DNA of 64,000 nt. It comes from Oceanimonas baumannii (GTDB lineage: Bacteria > Pseudomonadota > Gammaproteobacteria > Enterobacterales > Aeromonadaceae). The notes beneath the pieces are model-generated. The model was not told where the DNA came from, did no database searches, and was given only the letters and a program-made list of their open reading frames with translations. The stretch spans positions 1-64,000 of the forward strand of contig NZ_NQJF01000006.1 of the NCBI RefSeq assembly GCF_002245495.1, given 5' to 3'. The position numbers were made by a program, and so were the translations under genes. Below are positions 17,577 through 27,497 of this stretch, piece by piece (the first letter of the stretch is position 1; each line of letters opens with the position of its first letter).

Positions 17577-18373
17577 CGGGGACCATTATTCGTGTGCATG
17601 GGCTGCGCAATTGTTTTGGCACTCAGGTGGTGCATGATCAGCTTAATCTGGATGTTATGCAGGGAGAGATCCTCGGTATTGTGGGGGGCTCAGGCAGTGG
17701 CAAGTCGGTGCTGCTGCGTTCCATCATCGGCCTGCACCGGCCCGATGCCGGCGAAGTGCGCTTGTGGCAGCAGGATTTGCTGACCTTGCCAGCAGCACAG
17801 CGCATTGAGCTGGAACGGCGCATGGGGGTGCTGTTTCAGAATGGGGCTCTGTTTTCTTCGCTGACAGTACTGGAAAACATTGCCTTGCCACTGGTGGAAC
17901 ATGCCGGTCTGAACCGGCAGCAGGCTGCAAGGCTGGCAGATATCAAGCTGGCCCTGGCCGGATTGCCGGCGTTGGCCGGCGGCCGTTATCCGTCCAACCT
18001 TTCAGGTGGGATGGTCAAGCGAGTGGCACTGGCCCGTGCGCTGGCACTGGATCCGCAGGTGTTGTTTCTGGATGAGCCGACTGCCGGGCTGGATCCGGTA
18101 TCGGCGGCGGCGTTTGATCACCTGTTGCTGACATTGCGTGATGCTTTGGGGCTGACCGTCGTGCTGGTGACGCACGATCTCGATACTCTTTACACCTGTT
18201 GTGACCGGGTTGCGGTGCTGGGGCAAAAGCGGGTACAGGCGATAGGCTTGCTGGCCGAAGTCGCAGCCACGCAGGATCCCTGGATCCAGGACTATTTTCA
18301 TGGCCCGAGGGGCAGAGCGGCACAGTATGCTGCACTCGGCAACGAACAATGTATGGCGCAAGCCGACAATTAA
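17570..18373 (+). CDS. MCE-system ABC ATPase (MlaF-like)
   Basis: This cytosolic ATP-binding subunit (267 aa) has Walker A GGSGSGKS (about residue 40), the signature LSGGMVKRVALARAL (about 145) and Walker B VLFLDEPTAGLDP (about 165), with the H-loop in VTHDLDTLYTCCD. The LSGGM variant is typical of MlaF-type ATPases. It begins with tandem GTG codons at 17570 and 17573, overlapping the permease stop, with ggagatgggg upstream. It should power the STAS-MlaE permease of the same cassette. The C-terminal tail after about residue 245 is specific to this subgroup. Confidence 0.9.
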   Translation: MVTGTIIRVHGLRNCFGTQVVHDQLNLDVMQGEILGIVGGSGSGKSVLLRSIIGLHRPDAGEVRLWQQDLLTLPAAQRIELERRMGVLFQNGALFSSLTVLENIALPLVEHAGLNRQQAARLADIKLALAGLPALAGGRYPSNLSGGMVKRVALARALALDPQVLFLDEPTAGLDPVSAAAFDHLLLTLRDALGLTVVLVTHDLDTLYTCCDRVAVLGQKRVQAIGLLAEVAATQDPWIQDYFHGPRGRAAQYAALGNEQCMAQADN

Positions 18374-18383
18374 GGAGTCATTT

Positions 18384-19301
18384 ATGGAAACCCGTGCGCA
18401 TCATGTGCTGGTGGGGCTGTTTACCCTGCTGACGGCAGCGGGTGCCTTGCTGTTTACGCTTTGGCTGGGCAAGGTGGGTGACGACAGCGAAGTACGCCGG
18501 CTGGATATTGTGTTTACCGAGCCGGTATCCGGGCTGTCGGTGGGCAGTGCGGTACAGTACAGCGGTATTCGGGTGGGCGAGGTGGAAAATCTGACACTGA
18601 ATCCGGATGATCCTCGGCAGGTGCGGGCCCGGGTGCGCATTGCTGCCGATGCGCCGGTCAAAACCGATACCCGGGCCCGGCTGGCGCTGGCCAATATTAC
18701 CGGGGCCGCCAATATTGCGCTTAGTCATGGTTCACCGGACAGTCCCTTGCTGGCACAGAACAAAGACGATATTCCGGTTATTCAGGCCGAACCGTCACCG
18801 TTTACCCGGCTCAGGGTAAACAGCGAAGAGCTGATGGTGGGGCTGAACAACCTGCTTGATAGTGCCAACCATTTGCTGACGCCGGAAAATGCAGCTCATG
18901 TGAGCCACATTCTGGCCAACCTGGACACGGTTACTTCCGGTCTGGCCCAGCAGCAAGGCGCTTTGAATGAAGGGGTCAGCTCACTGTCGGAGGCGGCTGT
19001 GCGTCTGGACACCATGATTGCCCGGCTGGATCGGCAGTTTGCCCGGCACAGTGAACCCTTGCTGGCGGATACCGCAGCTACCGCCGCCAGTCTGCAACGG
19101 TTAAGTGCGCGGCTGGAACAGTTACTGGCCCGGCAGCAACCGGCACTGGAAGCGGGAGTGCAGGGCCTGGCCGGGCTGGAACCGACGTTACGGGAATTGC
19201 GCCATACCCTGAGATCGCTGGGTGATGTTACCCGGCAGCTGCAGCAGGATCCTGCCGGTACCTTACTGGAACGGGAACAAATGGAGGTCTTTCAGCCATG
19301 A
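18384..19301 (+). CDS. MCE (MlaD) domain protein
   Basis: The product (305 aa) has one N-terminal transmembrane helix (about 8-29) and an MCE domain (about 40-117, with EPVSGLSVGSAVQYSGIRVGEV). An extended helical C-terminus (about 150-300) is rich in Leu, Gln and Arg. MCE proteins form hexameric rings that carry lipids through the periplasm. The ATG at 18384 has aaggag 6 nt upstream and is preferred to upstream in-frame codons. The C-terminal helices are far longer than in MlaD (157 aa at 53057), which implies a longer needle- or tunnel-like assembly. The gene overlaps the downstream lipoprotein gene by ATGA. Confidence 0.9.
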   Translation: METRAHHVLVGLFTLLTAAGALLFTLWLGKVGDDSEVRRLDIVFTEPVSGLSVGSAVQYSGIRVGEVENLTLNPDDPRQVRARVRIAADAPVKTDTRARLALANITGAANIALSHGSPDSPLLAQNKDDIPVIQAEPSPFTRLRVNSEELMVGLNNLLDSANHLLTPENAAHVSHILANLDTVTSGLAQQQGALNEGVSSLSEAAVRLDTMIARLDRQFARHSEPLLADTAATAASLQRLSARLEQLLARQQPALEAGVQGLAGLEPTLRELRHTLRSLGDVTRQLQQDPAGTLLEREQMEVFQP

Positions 19302-19897
19302 AGAAAACAGCCATGATAGTGGTGCTCCTGGCTGGTCTGGCCGGTTGCACCGTGTTGCCGCCGGCGACACCGGTGAGTCAATACCGGTTGCCTCCGGCGG
19401 CATCGGGGGTCGGGGAACAGAATGAGCAGTTGACCGGGCTGCGGCTGGCCCGGCCTCAGGCGACCGGTGTGCATCAGGGCAACCGTTTGCTGGTGCTGAC
19501 TCAGACTCAGTCCTATCAGGCGTATGGTGATGCCCGCTGGGAAGCCCCCTTACCGGAGCTTTGGCAGGACTGGCTGCTGGACGCATTGTGGCGGGATGGC
19601 CGGTTTGCGGCGTTAAGCCGGGAAGAAAATGGCATGCAGGCAGAGTGGGAGCTGGCCGGCACATTACGCGCGCTGGAGGTTGATCTGAGTGACGGGCGAC
19701 AGCAGGTAGTGATTCGGTTTGATGCTCAGCTGTTGCGTACCCAAGACCGACGTATTCTGGCCAGCCGGCGGTTTGAGCAGCGGGTGGCGGTGAACTCCCT
19801 GAATGCCGATGCAGTGGTCAGCGCCCTCGGCCAGGCGGGCAGTGAGCTGGCCGCCGGGCTGAGTGACTGGTTGGTGAGCCGGAGCGCGGCCGGATGA
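19298..19897 (+). CDS. ABC-type transport auxiliary lipoprotein (PqiC/YmbA-like)
   Basis: This is a predicted outer-membrane lipoprotein (199 aa) with a signal peptide and lipobox LAGC (Cys17), followed by the SQYRLPPA segment common to this family (DUF330/ABC_trans_aux). It is the likely outer-membrane partner of the MCE transporter and completes the cassette permease-ATPase-MCE-lipoprotein. It overlaps both neighbours by four bases. E. coli PqiC plays the equivalent role with PqiAB. Confidence 0.86.
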   Translation: MKKTAMIVVLLAGLAGCTVLPPATPVSQYRLPPAASGVGEQNEQLTGLRLARPQATGVHQGNRLLVLTQTQSYQAYGDARWEAPLPELWQDWLLDALWRDGRFAALSREENGMQAEWELAGTLRALEVDLSDGRQQVVIRFDAQLLRTQDRRILASRRFEQRVAVNSLNADAVVSALGQAGSELAAGLSDWLVSRSAAG

Positions 19898-20706
19898 AAC
19901 CGGCCGGCGGTATGCTATGGGGGCTGCTGCTGCTGCTGCTCGCTGCTCAGGTCCGCGCTGTGGAGCAACTGGCGGTCGAGGTTATGGAAACCCTTCCCCA
20001 TGATGTTAATGCCTTTACGCAGGGACTGGAGTGGCATGACGGCCGGTTGTATGAAAGTACCGGACTTTATGGCCAGTCCGGGTTGCGGCAACTGAAGGCG
20101 TATAATGGCGAGGCTGAGCGGCACCTTCCTCTGTCCGCCACCCTGTTTGGCGAAGGCCTGGCCCGGGTGGACAACCAGCTGGTGCAGCTGACCTGGAAAG
20201 AGGGACGGGCGCTGGTGTGGCGGCTGCCTGGTTTGAAAATGGAAACCGGCTTTACCTATCAGGGAGAAGGGTGGGGTTTATGTTATGACGGCAGACAGTT
20301 GTGGATGAGTGATGGTTCGGCCCATCTGCAACAGCGGAGTAAAACGGACTTCGTGTTGCAGCAACGATTGACGGTGCGTTTGCACGGACAACCCCAGCAC
20401 CGGCTAAATGCCCTGGCCTGCGTGGGTGAGCATATTTACGCCAATGTCTGGAAAGAAACATACATTCTGCGCATTCAGAAGGACAGTGGCAGGGTAGATG
20501 CGGTGATTGATGCCTCATCACTGCTGCCGCTAAGTGGCCGCAAAAGGCACCCGGAAGCGGTATTAAACGGCATTGCTTATCGTCCTGATACCGGTGAGTT
20601 TTACCTGACAGGAAAATGGTGGTCCCGGCTGTTTAAGGTTCGCTTTGTTCAGGTTTCCGGTACTGACGCGGCCGGAGAAGCAACGGCGGCACTCAAGGCC
20701 CGCTGA
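19894..20706 (+). CDS. Glutaminyl-peptide cyclotransferase (plant/bacterial beta-propeller type)
   Basis: The product (270 aa) carries a signal peptide (about 1-22) and the repeats of the five-bladed propeller glutaminyl cyclase family. The segments HDVNAFTQGLEWHDGRLYESTG, GEGWGLCYDGRQLWMSDGS, LNALACVGEHIYANVW and VLNGIAYRPDTGEFYLTGKWW correspond to conserved blades. The enzyme converts N-terminal Gln of exported proteins to pyroglutamate, in the periplasm. It overlaps the lipoprotein gene by four bases at the 5' end. At its 3' end it overlaps the convergent PglL gene by 58 bp, so the two transcripts are antisense there. Confidence 0.87.
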   Translation: MKPAGGMLWGLLLLLLAAQVRAVEQLAVEVMETLPHDVNAFTQGLEWHDGRLYESTGLYGQSGLRQLKAYNGEAERHLPLSATLFGEGLARVDNQLVQLTWKEGRALVWRLPGLKMETGFTYQGEGWGLCYDGRQLWMSDGSAHLQQRSKTDFVLQQRLTVRLHGQPQHRLNALACVGEHIYANVWKETYILRIQKDSGRVDAVIDASSLLPLSGRKRHPEAVLNGIAYRPDTGEFYLTGKWWSRLFKVRFVQVSGTDAAGEATAALKAR

Positions 20707-22373
20707 ATGTGAGCGTGAGACAACTTTTGCTCCCCGGGATAGTAATGACGCGCGAGCAGTAATAACTGTTGTGCCTCTTCCGGGCGGTGCAGAGAGTATA
20801 AGGCCAGTACCATATTACGGTAGACACTGGCTCTGGGGGTATGGCGCACATACTCCTGCCCCCAGTCCAGATAGTCCTGTAACGCCTGTTCATCCTGCTT
20901 GGCGGTCCCAGCCTGCAGTCGCAGCGACATGGCATTAAATTCCATCCGGCCCAGCCAGGCCAGTGGATTCAGTGCGGATTGCAATAATGCCGGGTCCCGA
21001 CTTCCGCCCCTTTCATACAAGGTCACCACGCGGGCCGTTTGCAGGCCGGTGAGCATAAAGGAAACAACCAGCAGCGGGAGCAGCAATGCGCTAAAACGAG
21101 CCAGCAGGCGAGGGCGATAAGGCGTTTGCTGCCCGGGCTGAAGCTGCAGATCGATCCAATAGAGCAAAACCAGCAGAGTTATCCAGTGGGTGAGAGAATG
21201 ATAAAAAGGATATTCGGTCTGACTGTGCAGTGCGATGGGCCATATTAGCGCAGCCATGGCCAGGGCGTGCCGCCATGGCACCTTCCTTAATTGCCATACA
21301 AACATCAGGGCCACGCTGGCCATTGCCAGTACCGGAAGCAGGCCGCCTTCGACGCCCCAGAGCAGCAGCTCGTTATGAGGGTGGTTGAGGTTGGGCTCCA
21401 TCGGGGGCAGGCCGTCAATCACCTCTCTCTGGCGGGTATAAAACTCCATAAACTGGCGTTCAAACTCGCCGTAGCCAACGCCAGTCCAGAGATGCTGGCT
21501 TATTAATGTCAGACTCTGCTGCCAGTAATACTGGCGTATGCCGGGGGTGCTGTAGATCCCGCTGTTTCTCTGTACGCTGTCTACCAGTGACATAGAGATA
21601 ACGGCCAGTCCGGCTCCCAACGTGACCAGTCCGAGCAAGATCAGCGTCTCGCGCCGGCTGCGCTGCCAGCTGAACGGTAGCATGAGCAGTATGCCAGCCA
21701 GTCCGCCCAGCAGACCAGCCCGGGATTGCAGGACGATCAGGAGCAGCGCCGTTGTGAGTAACACGGCTCCCAGCCACACCCGGCGTATTGCCGGCAATGT
21801 CCGCCGGTCTGCCAGCCACAGGTACCAGGCCAGCAACAGGCCCGTGGCCATAAAACTGGCCATCACATTGGGCTGCTGAAAAATGCCATAGGGCCGGTTG
21901 GCTTTGGTGTTGTATCCGATCGCATTACCGGGTTCCAGCAGGTAGTACTGTACCAGTCCCAGTGTGATTTCAAGGCTGACCGCCGCCAGCAGAAGATAGA
22001 GCAGCCGCCAGCGTTGCTGTTCATTAAAGCGACACTGCAGCAGGGCAAACCAGAACAGCAGGCCGCCTGCCAGTCCGGCCAGCCGGGGCAAAGCCCGATC
22101 CGCGAATTCCGCACCCGGGTAGAGCAGTGGCACCAGCATCAGTAAGCCAGCCAGCCAGCAGCAAAGATGAAAACGGCTGTATACCACCACCCGGTTGAGC
22201 GTCATTTGCCACAACCCCAGGCCGGTCATCAGTGATATCAGGATCCAGCCGGTCATGTTGAAAGGCAGATACAGGCCGGAACCACCGGGGTTATGCATAA
22301 AAAAATGCATGCCGCCCAGTGTCCAGGCGGCGAAACACCAGAAAAAAAGGTAAGGCAGGGAAAGCCGGCTCAT
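20649..22373 (-). CDS. PglL-type O-oligosaccharyltransferase (Wzy_C family)
   Basis: This inner-membrane protein (574 aa, about 12-13 helices) has the Wzy_C signature LNHPHNELLLWGVEGG (about residue 328) and the N-terminal PglL_A-like segment. The large periplasmic loop holds the NHPHNE motif whose first histidine is required in Neisseria PglL. A soluble C-terminal part (about 450-574) has TPR-like helices (YRNMVLALYSLHRPEEAQQLL). PglL enzymes transfer lipid-linked glycans to serine or threonine of pilins and periplasmic proteins. O-antigen ligase WaaL and polymerase Wzy share the family, but the size and C-terminal helices favour PglL. uvrA lies upstream on the same strand. Confidence 0.85.
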   Translation of the reverse strand: MSRLSLPYLFFWCFAAWTLGGMHFFMHNPGGSGLYLPFNMTGWILISLMTGLGLWQMTLNRVVVYSRFHLCCWLAGLLMLVPLLYPGAEFADRALPRLAGLAGGLLFWFALLQCRFNEQQRWRLLYLLLAAVSLEITLGLVQYYLLEPGNAIGYNTKANRPYGIFQQPNVMASFMATGLLLAWYLWLADRRTLPAIRRVWLGAVLLTTALLLIVLQSRAGLLGGLAGILLMLPFSWQRSRRETLILLGLVTLGAGLAVISMSLVDSVQRNSGIYSTPGIRQYYWQQSLTLISQHLWTGVGYGEFERQFMEFYTRQREVIDGLPPMEPNLNHPHNELLLWGVEGGLLPVLAMASVALMFVWQLRKVPWRHALAMAALIWPIALHSQTEYPFYHSLTHWITLLVLLYWIDLQLQPGQQTPYRPRLLARFSALLLPLLVVSFMLTGLQTARVVTLYERGGSRDPALLQSALNPLAWLGRMEFNAMSLRLQAGTAKQDEQALQDYLDWGQEYVRHTPRASVYRNMVLALYSLHRPEEAQQLLLLARHYYPGEQKLSHAHIQRALSAAVASPAASVPET

Positions 22374-22395
22374 CCATGAGTCCTTGTTCTGCTAG

Positions 22396-25221
22396 TTACC
22401 CCTTCAGCATAGGACGTAAAAAGCGGGCGGTATGCGACATTTCATGCTGTGCTACCTGCTCCGGGGTCCCGGTTACCAGGATTTGTCCGCCACCACTGCC
22501 CCCTTCAGGCCCCAGATCCACAAGCCAGTCTGCGGTTTTTATCACGTCCAGGTTGTGTTCAATAATCACCACGGTATTACCGTGGTCCCGTAACCGGTGC
22601 AGTACGGTCAGTAACAGCTGAATATCGTGAAAATGCAGCCCGGTAGTGGGCTCGTCCAGGATATACAGGGTCTGGCCGGTGTCGCGTTTTGACAGTTCCC
22701 GGGCCAGTTTGACCCGCTGAGCCTCACCTCCCGACAAGGTGGTTGCAGACTGGCCCAGGCGAATATAAGAAAGGCCCACATCCATCAGAGTTTGCAGCTT
22801 GCGGGCAATGGCCGGGACTGGGGCAAAGAAATCGCAGGCTTCTTCCACCGTCATCTCCAGCACTTCGTGAATGCTCTTGCCCTTGTATTTTATCTCCAGT
22901 GTTTCCCGGTTATAGCGCTTGCCTTTGCACACATCGCAGGGAACGTAGACATCGGGCAGAAAGTGCATTTCTACTTTGATGACACCATCGCCCTGGCAGG
23001 CCTCACAGCGACCGCCCTTGACGTTGAAGGAGAAGCGGCCCGGCTTGTAGCCTCGGGAGCGGGCTTCCTGGGTGCCGGAAAACAGCTCGCGAATGGGGGT
23101 GAAAATACCGGTGTAGGTAGCCGGGTTGGAGCGGGGCGTGCGGCCGATGGGGCTCTGATCAATGTCCACCACCTTGTCCAGCTTGTCTAAACCATGAATA
23201 TCCCGGTAGGGTGCCGGCTGGCTCACGGTGGCTTTGTTCAGCTCCCGGTGAGCCAGAGGAAACAGAGTGTCGTTAATCAGGGTTGATTTACCCGAGCCGG
23301 ATACGCCGGTGACACAGGTCATCAGCCCCAGGGGCAGCTCCAGATCCACCTGTCGGAGGTTATTTCCGCTGGCGCCTTCCAGTTTCAGCCAGTGCTCGCC
23401 GGCCGGTGTGCGTTGGGCCGGTACGGCAATGCACTCCCGCCCCGACAGATAGGCACCAGTCAGTGATTCCGGGTTGGCCATTACTTCTTCAGGGGTCCCC
23501 TGAGCGACAATCTGGCCGCCGTGTACACCGGCACCGGGGCCAATATCGAGCACATGATCGGCTGCACGAATAGCATCTTCATCGTGTTCTACCACAATCA
23601 CGGTATTGCCCAGATCACGCAGGTGAGTCAGGGTGGCCAGCAGCCGTTCGTTGTCGCGCTGATGCAGGCCGATGCTGGGCTCGTCCAGCACATACATGAC
23701 CCCCACCAGGCCGGCCCCTATCTGGCTGGCCAGACGGATACGCTGAGCCTCGCCACCGGAAAGGGTTTCGGCACTGCGGGACAGAGTAAGGTAGTTGAGT
23801 CCGACATTGACCAGAAAGCCCAGCCGTTCGGTGATTTCCTTGAGGATCTTGTCGGCAATCTGTGCTTTTTGCCCGGACAGACAAAGGTCGGTAAAAAAGG
23901 TATGGGCCTCACCAATGGCCATATCGGACACCTGGGGCAGGTTGTGATCTGCCACAAAGACGTGACGGGCGGCTTCTTTCAGGCGGGTACCGCCACAGCC
24001 GGGGCAGGCGCGGTTACTCTGGTATTTGGCCAGTTCTTCACGCACCGAGCTGGACTCGGTCTCCCGGTAACGGCGCTCCATATTATGTACTATGCCTTCA
24101 AAGGGATGCTTGCGTACCAGCACATCGCCCCGGTCGTTCATATAGCGGAACTCGATACTGACACGGCCGGAGCCGTACAGCACCGCTTTCTGAATGGGTC
24201 TGGAGAGCTGCTCAAAGGGAGTTTCCAGATCGAAATCGTAGTGCTCCGCCAATGACTTCAGCATCTGATAGTAGTAATAACTGCGCTTGTCCCAGCCTCG
24301 AATGGCGCCGCCTGACAGACTCAGTTCCGGGTTGGATACCACCTTGTCGGGATCAACAATTTGCTGGGCACCCAGACCGTCGCACTGTTCACAGGCCCCG
24401 GCCGGGTTGTTGAAGGAAAAAATACGTGGCTCCAGCTCGGCAATGGAGTGGCCGCATTCGGGACACGCGAAGTTGGCGGAGAATACCAGCGGGTCTTCGT
24501 TGGCATCATCCATGCTGACCACGGAAGCGATGCCGCCAGACAGCTCCAGCGCCGCTTCAAAGGATTCGGCCAGCCGTAACTGCAGGTCATCCCGGACCTT
24601 AAAGCGGTCCACGACCACTTCAATGGTGTGCTTTTTCTGCAGCTCCAGTGCCGGCGGATCCGACAGATCACAAACCTCGCCGTCGATGCGGGCACGGATA
24701 AAGCCCTGTGCTGACAGATTATCCAGCAGTTTACTGTGCTCGCCCTTGCGGTTGCGGATCACCGGTGCCAGCAACATCAGCCGTTTTCCTTCGGGCTGCT
24801 CCAGTACCTTGTCTACCATCTGGCTGATGGTCTGGGCTGCCAATGGCAGATGGTGGACGGGGCAGCGGGGTTCGCCCACCCGGGCAAACAGCAATCTCAG
24901 GTAATCGTGAATCTCGGTAATGGTGCCCACGGTAGAACGGGGGTTGTGAGAGGTGGACTTCTGCTCGATGGAAATGGCCGGCGACAGCCCCTCAATATGA
25001 TCGACGTCGGGCTTTTCCATCAGTGAGAGGAACTGACGGGCATAGGCCGACAGCGACTCCACGTAGCGGCGCTGACCTTCGGCGTAGAGGGTATCAAAGG
25101 CCAGGGACGACTTGCCGGAACCGGACAAGCCGGTGATCACGATAAGTTTGTCCCGGGGCAGTTCCAGGCTGATATTTTTCAGATTGTGGGTGCGTGCTCC
25201 GCGAACGTCGATTTTATCCAT
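22396..25221 (-). CDS. uvrA: Excinuclease ABC subunit A
   Basis: UvrA is the damage-recognition ATPase of nucleotide excision repair. The protein (941 aa; E. coli 940) has two ABC modules with Walker [10 protein letters not shown] (about 31) and GVSGSGKST (about 640), two LSGGEAQR signatures, and zinc modules (FACPECGHS near 253 and [11 protein letters not shown] near 735). It follows E. coli UvrA closely from [13 protein letters not shown], so ATG 25221 is chosen. In-frame ATG 25230 and TTG 25236 lie just upstream, and none has a clear Shine-Dalgarno. A LexA-type box at 25265-25280 lies in the divergent promoter region, so SOS induction is expected. Confidence 0.96.
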   Translation of the reverse strand: MDKIDVRGARTHNLKNISLELPRDKLIVITGLSGSGKSSLAFDTLYAEGQRRYVESLSAYARQFLSLMEKPDVDHIEGLSPAISIEQKSTSHNPRSTVGTITEIHDYLRLLFARVGEPRCPVHHLPLAAQTISQMVDKVLEQPEGKRLMLLAPVIRNRKGEHSKLLDNLSAQGFIRARIDGEVCDLSDPPALELQKKHTIEVVVDRFKVRDDLQLRLAESFEAALELSGGIASVVSMDDANEDPLVFSANFACPECGHSIAELEPRIFSFNNPAGACEQCDGLGAQQIVDPDKVVSNPELSLSGGAIRGWDKRSYYYYQMLKSLAEHYDFDLETPFEQLSRPIQKAVLYGSGRVSIEFRYMNDRGDVLVRKHPFEGIVHNMERRYRETESSSVREELAKYQSNRACPGCGGTRLKEAARHVFVADHNLPQVSDMAIGEAHTFFTDLCLSGQKAQIADKILKEITERLGFLVNVGLNYLTLSRSAETLSGGEAQRIRLASQIGAGLVGVMYVLDEPSIGLHQRDNERLLATLTHLRDLGNTVIVVEHDEDAIRAADHVLDIGPGAGVHGGQIVAQGTPEEVMANPESLTGAYLSGRECIAVPAQRTPAGEHWLKLEGASGNNLRQVDLELPLGLMTCVTGVSGSGKSTLINDTLFPLAHRELNKATVSQPAPYRDIHGLDKLDKVVDIDQSPIGRTPRSNPATYTGIFTPIRELFSGTQEARSRGYKPGRFSFNVKGGRCEACQGDGVIKVEMHFLPDVYVPCDVCKGKRYNRETLEIKYKGKSIHEVLEMTVEEACDFFAPVPAIARKLQTLMDVGLSYIRLGQSATTLSGGEAQRVKLARELSKRDTGQTLYILDEPTTGLHFHDIQLLLTVLHRLRDHGNTVVIIEHNLDVIKTADWLVDLGPEGGSGGGQILVTGTPEQVAQHEMSHTARFLRPMLKG

Positions 25222-25264
25222 CTGCAACATGACCAAGTTTTACACCAGACCGGCTAGTATGGCA

Positions 25265-25280
25265 CTGTATGAATAGCCAG
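25265..25280. promoter_or_regulatory. LexA (SOS) box between uvrA and yajR
   Basis: CTGTATGAATAGCCAG fits the CTG-N10-CAG core of gammaproteobacterial LexA boxes, with the left half CTGTAT perfect. It lies 44 bp upstream of uvrA and 88 bp upstream of yajR-ssb. In E. coli the divergent uvrA/ssb pair shares such a site. Confidence 0.75.
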
Positions 25281-25367
25281 CCAAGGGCGCATTAAGGGGA
25301 TTAATCTTGGGTTGCGCTCCGTGCTAAACTGCTGCTCTTTGCGAACAATGACAGCGGAACAGAATTC

Positions 25368-26741
25368 ATGAGCGAACAGCAAGGCTTCAGCCCGCAGGAA
25401 CGGCGGGCGTCCTTTACTCTGGCCAGCATTTTTGGCATGCGCATGCTGGGCCTGTTCATGATCATGCCGGTTTTTGCCCTGTATGGTGACAGCCTGAGCG
25501 GTTTTTCGCCCTTGTGGGTTGGTATTGCTATTGGGGCTTATGGTCTGACCCAGGCGATATTACAGATTCCCGCCGGCTGGCTGTCGGATCGCATTGGTCG
25601 TAAGCCGGTGATTTATGGCGGTCTGGCCTTGTTCGCTGCCGGCTCTGTGTTGGCTGCGGTGTCTGATTCGGTTTATGGCGTGGTCGCCGGCCGGGTGTTG
25701 CAGGGCAGCGGTGCCATTGCCGGTGCGATTCTTGCCCTGGCCGCGGACATTACCCGGGAAGAGCACCGTACCAAAGCTATGGCAATTATCGGGGTGTGCA
25801 TCGGGATCTCCTTTGCCGTGGCCATGGTCGCGGGCCCGCTGCTGGCGGCTCACTTTGGCTTGTCCGGGGTATTCTGGGCTACGGCCTTGCTGGCGCTGAT
25901 TGGTATTGTTATGGTGCGTTTTCTGTTGCCGGATTACGCCAGTAAAGGGCAGATACGGGATGTTACTGCAGCGCCCGAACTGTTTGGCCGGTTGCTGAAA
26001 GATAAGCAATTGTTACGCCTCGATTTCGGCATAATGCTACTGCATTTGAGCCTGACTGCCGTGTTTGTGGCTTTCCCGCTGTCGCTGGTGGATGCCGGCC
26101 TGGTGCGAGAGCAGCACTGGTGGCTGTATTTTCCGACATTGCTGATGTCTTTTGTGCTGATTGTGCCTTTTTTGATCCTCGGGGCCCGGCGCAATATGAA
26201 CAAGGTGCTGTTTCAGGCCTCCATTCTGGTCATGATGGTCGCCCTGGTGCTGATGGCGGTAGCCGGCAGCCAGCTATGGCTGCTGGTCGTGGCCATGGTG
26301 TTATATTTTACGGCGTTTAATTTTATGGAAGCCTCATTACCGGCGTTTCTGTCGATGCTGGCACCCGCGGGCGGTAAAGGGACCGCCATGGGCATCTATT
26401 CGACCAGCCAGTTTATCGGGGCCTTTGTAGGCGGTGTGGCAGGTGGGGCGCTTTATCAGCAATTGGGCGGGGCGGGTGTGTTTTTGCTGGTGGCGCTGAC
26501 CATGGTGTTCTGGTTCTGGCTGTCCACCGGCATGGCGAACGTCAGTCGGGTCCGGTCTCATATTCTTCCTATCGGTGTTAAGATAGAGACAGAGTCTGCC
26601 CGCAGCCAGCTGCTGCAGCGGCTGATGGCGCTGCCGGGGGTACATGAGGCGCTGATCATTCCGGATGAAGGCGCTGCCTACCTTAAGGTAGATGGCAACA
26701 TTTTTGAACTGGATCAGGCGAAGCGCCTGATCAACCTGTGA
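25368..26741 (+). CDS. yajR: Major facilitator superfamily transporter YajR
   Basis: This inner-membrane protein (457 aa) has 12 transmembrane helices (about residues 15-390) and a C-terminal soluble domain (about 395-457, [20 protein letters not shown], ending [14 protein letters not shown]) that matches the small ferredoxin-like YAM domain of E. coli YajR. The MFS motif A is present as [11 protein letters not shown] (about 70-80). The transported substrate is unknown; a drug/proton antiporter role is often assumed. It lies between the LexA box and ssb and probably shares a transcript with ssb. A 9-bp inverted repeat (26713-26733) spans its last codons. Confidence 0.87.
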   Translation: MSEQQGFSPQERRASFTLASIFGMRMLGLFMIMPVFALYGDSLSGFSPLWVGIAIGAYGLTQAILQIPAGWLSDRIGRKPVIYGGLALFAAGSVLAAVSDSVYGVVAGRVLQGSGAIAGAILALAADITREEHRTKAMAIIGVCIGISFAVAMVAGPLLAAHFGLSGVFWATALLALIGIVMVRFLLPDYASKGQIRDVTAAPELFGRLLKDKQLLRLDFGIMLLHLSLTAVFVAFPLSLVDAGLVREQHWWLYFPTLLMSFVLIVPFLILGARRNMNKVLFQASILVMMVALVLMAVAGSQLWLLVVAMVLYFTAFNFMEASLPAFLSMLAPAGGKGTAMGIYSTSQFIGAFVGGVAGGALYQQLGGAGVFLLVALTMVFWFWLSTGMANVSRVRSHILPIGVKIETESARSQLLQRLMALPGVHEALIIPDEGAAYLKVDGNIFELDQAKRLINL

Positions 26742-26755
26742 GTACGGAGCAAGTT

Positions 26756-27349
26756 ATGGCCAATAGAGGCATCAACAAAGTCATTCTGATCGGTCATCTG
26801 GGTCAGGACCCCGAAGTGCGCTATATGCCTAACGGCAATGCCGTTGCTAATATCACGCTGGCCACCAGTGAAACCTGGCGTGACAAGCAGAACGGTGAGC
26901 AACGTGAGCGTACTGAATGGCACCGGGTAGTCTTTTTCGGGAAGCTGGCTGAAATTGCCGGTGAATATTTGCGTAAGGGCTCTCAGGTATATGTGGAAGG
27001 CCGTTTGCAGACCCGCAAGTGGCAGGATCAGGGCGGCCAGGACCGCTATACCACCGAGGTGGTGGTCGACATGGGTGGTACCATGCAGATGCTGGGCGGA
27101 CGTCCTCAGGGCGGCGGTCAGGGTGGCTGGAGCCAGGGCCAGCAGAGCGGTGGTCAGCAGCAGGGCAACTGGGGTCAGCAACAGGGTGGCGGCCAGTATG
27201 GACAGCAGGGTGGTCAGTCCCAGTACGGTGGCGGCAGTACCTCCCCGCAGCCGCAGAGCCAGCAGCAAAGCCAGCCGCAGCAAAAACCGCAGAGTCAGCC
27301 GGTATACAATGAGCCACCCATGGATTTCGATGACGATATTCCGTTCTGA
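26756..27349 (+). CDS. ssb: Single-stranded DNA-binding protein
   Basis: The 197-aa protein has the OB fold (about residues 1-112, [20 protein letters not shown]), a long Gly/Gln-rich linker (about 113-180) and the acidic tip DFDDDIPF that recruits repair and replication proteins. The ATG at 26756 is chosen over the earlier in-frame GTG at 26738, because cggag lies 6 nt upstream and the N-terminus matches E. coli SSB. It follows yajR by 14 bp. The linker encodes unusually many Gln codons (cag), as seen in other SSBs. Confidence 0.96.
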   Translation: MANRGINKVILIGHLGQDPEVRYMPNGNAVANITLATSETWRDKQNGEQRERTEWHRVVFFGKLAEIAGEYLRKGSQVYVEGRLQTRKWQDQGGQDRYTTEVVVDMGGTMQMLGGRPQGGGQGGWSQGQQSGGQQQGNWGQQQGGGQYGQQGGQSQYGGGSTSPQPQSQQQSQPQQKPQSQPVYNEPPMDFDDDIPF

Positions 27350-27364
27350 GTATGCCGTTTCCTG

Positions 27365-27388
27365 GACCCCGCTTCGGCGGGGTCTTTT
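27365..27388 (+). terminator. ssb terminator
   Basis: The stem gaccccgc / gcggggtc has a ttcg loop and is followed by tttt. Confidence 0.9.
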
Positions 27389-27497
27389 GTTGGCGTACAC
27401 GGAAAAGTGCACGATACTGAAGTAATAAAGGCAGGGTTCACATGACTCTGTTGAAAACAAGGAAACAACCGGCCGGAGCCGGCAGCAAGGACAGCGA

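Noticed and set aside
23521-24255. 244-codon plus-strand frame inside uvrA
   Set aside because: Complement of a highly conserved gene.
26713-26733. Terminator at the end of yajR
   Set aside because: The 9-bp inverted repeat is inside the coding sequence and has no T-run, so it is kept only as a possible modulator of ssb readthrough.
27107-27310. Repeat element in the ssb linker
   Set aside because: The Gly/Gln-codon repetition is the normal low-complexity linker of SSB, not a mobile or CRISPR repeat.
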